The notes under the pieces: generated by a model
Databases searched by the model: none
What the model was told of the DNA's origin: nothing
What the model saw: only the letters and a program-made list of their open reading frames with translations
Position numbers and translations under genes: made by a program
DNA from: Pelagimonas sp.
GTDB lineage: Bacteria > Pseudomonadota > Alphaproteobacteria > Rhodobacterales > Rhodobacteraceae
Length of the DNA stretch: 64,000 nt
Assembly (NCBI GenBank): GCA_025210345.1
Contig: JAOARX010000033.1
Location: forward strand, 40,846 to 104,845
Direction of reading: 5' to 3'
Part shown: piece after piece, positions 63,682 to 64,000 of the stretch
How the letters are laid out: each line of letters starts with the position of its first letter
Position numbering within the stretch: position 1 is the first letter of the stretch

Positions 63682-64000
63682 ATGGGCAAGGATAAGAATC
63701 CCCGCCGCGTGGCGGACAATGAAGCGATGGCCAAGCTGCGCATGCTGCGCACTTCGCCGCAGAAGCTGAACCTCGTTGCACAGCTGATCCGTGGCAAGAA
63801 AGTTGATCGTGCTCTTACCGATCTGACCTTCTCGAAAAAGCGTATCGCCGTTGACGTGAAAAAGTGCCTGCAGTCCGCTATCGCAAACGCAGAGAACAAC
63901 CACGGTCTCGACGTCGATGAACTGATCGTCGCCGAAGCCTATGTTGGCAAAAACCTGGTGATGAAGCGTGGCCGTCCCCGTGCCCGTGGTCGCTTTGGTC
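63682..64000 (+). CDS. rplV: 50S ribosomal protein L22 (partial, runs off the window)
   Basis: The first 106 residues are visible, from [20 protein letters not shown] to [31 protein letters not shown] is the conserved start of L22. It begins three bases after rpsS. The end lies outside the window; only a few residues appear to be missing. Confidence 0.95.
   Translation, partial: MGKDKNPRRVADNEAMAKLRMLRTSPQKLNLVAQLIRGKKVDRALTDLTFSKKRIAVDVKKCLQSAIANAENNHGLDVDELIVAEAYVGKNLVMKRGRPRARGRFG

Noticed and set aside
1..64000. tRNA, rRNA, CRISPR, prophage or insertion-sequence features
   Set aside because: I looked for T-loop GTTCGA contexts, regular spaced repeats, transposase or integrase motifs and terminal inverted repeats and found none that hold up.

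Overview
The window is chromosomal DNA of a Roseobacter-group member of the Rhodobacteraceae (Alphaproteobacteria). The evidence is high GC coding sequence, the gene orders lptB-hpf-ptsN, rimP-nusA-ylxR-infB and gpmI-envC-ctpA-rppH, a RpoH-type promoter of the alphaproteobacterial form before dnaK, and proteins typical of that group (Hint-domain secreted proteins, paired Lin0512 proteins, a 44-residue protein near infB). There are about 68 protein genes, packed tightly and often joined by ATGA overlaps. I see no rRNA, tRNA, CRISPR array, prophage or insertion sequence.

Region by region. 1-2172: end of an LPS-transport and nitrogen-PTS cluster (tail of lptA, lptB, hpf, ptsN). 2232-12600: a surface-glycan locus with a tandem-module sulfotransferase, four glycosyltransferases, galE, galU, the PAP phosphatase cysQ and a divergent ABC-2 polysaccharide permease. 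12622-18094: an SH3-domain secreted protein, alkB, the heat-shock pair dnaK-dnaJ with promoter, attenuator and terminator, and radC. 18113-26300: a PstS/OmpA fusion and a membrane-anchored partner, secA, then parvulin-argJ-mutT. 26436-32000: a 44-residue gene facing the rimP-nusA-ylxR-infB operon, which has a strong promoter and a candidate attenuator. 32249-35874: an Mpo1-like protein, aroQ, a broken oxidoreductase gene and an aldehyde dehydrogenase. 36007-44361: a cobalamin block (cobU-cobT-cobS; cobC-pduX-like-cbiB-cobD-bluB; lin0512-lin0512-cobQ). 44419-47072: two coupled Hint-domain genes. 47326-53782: dapE, an acetyltransferase, a DUF2064 protein, RNase R, a lytic transglycosylase and a small secreted protein. 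53798-58287: gpmI-envC-ctpA-rppH on the minus strand. 58602-64000: the S10 ribosomal-protein operon (rpsJ, rplC, rplD, rplW, then rplB, rpsS, rplV), interrupted after rplW by a terminator, a DEAD-box helicase and a low-GC 72-codon gene.

How the parts fit. GalU and GalE make UDP-glucose and UDP-galactose for the glycosyltransferases. The sulfotransferase should release PAP, which CysQ removes. The cobalamin genes cover aminopropanol attachment, cobyric acid amidation, lower-ligand synthesis (BluB) and nucleotide-loop assembly, but not corrin-ring construction, which must lie elsewhere or be replaced by uptake.

The most notable items are the Lin0512 pair translationally coupled to cobQ, the sulfated-glycan locus, the Hint gene pair, the candidate leader attenuators before rimP, rpsJ and rplB, the split S10 operon, the pseudogene at 33281-34253, and four convergent gene pairs whose stop codons share exactly four bases. 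No computation or database search was run; family names come from recognised motifs and gene context.
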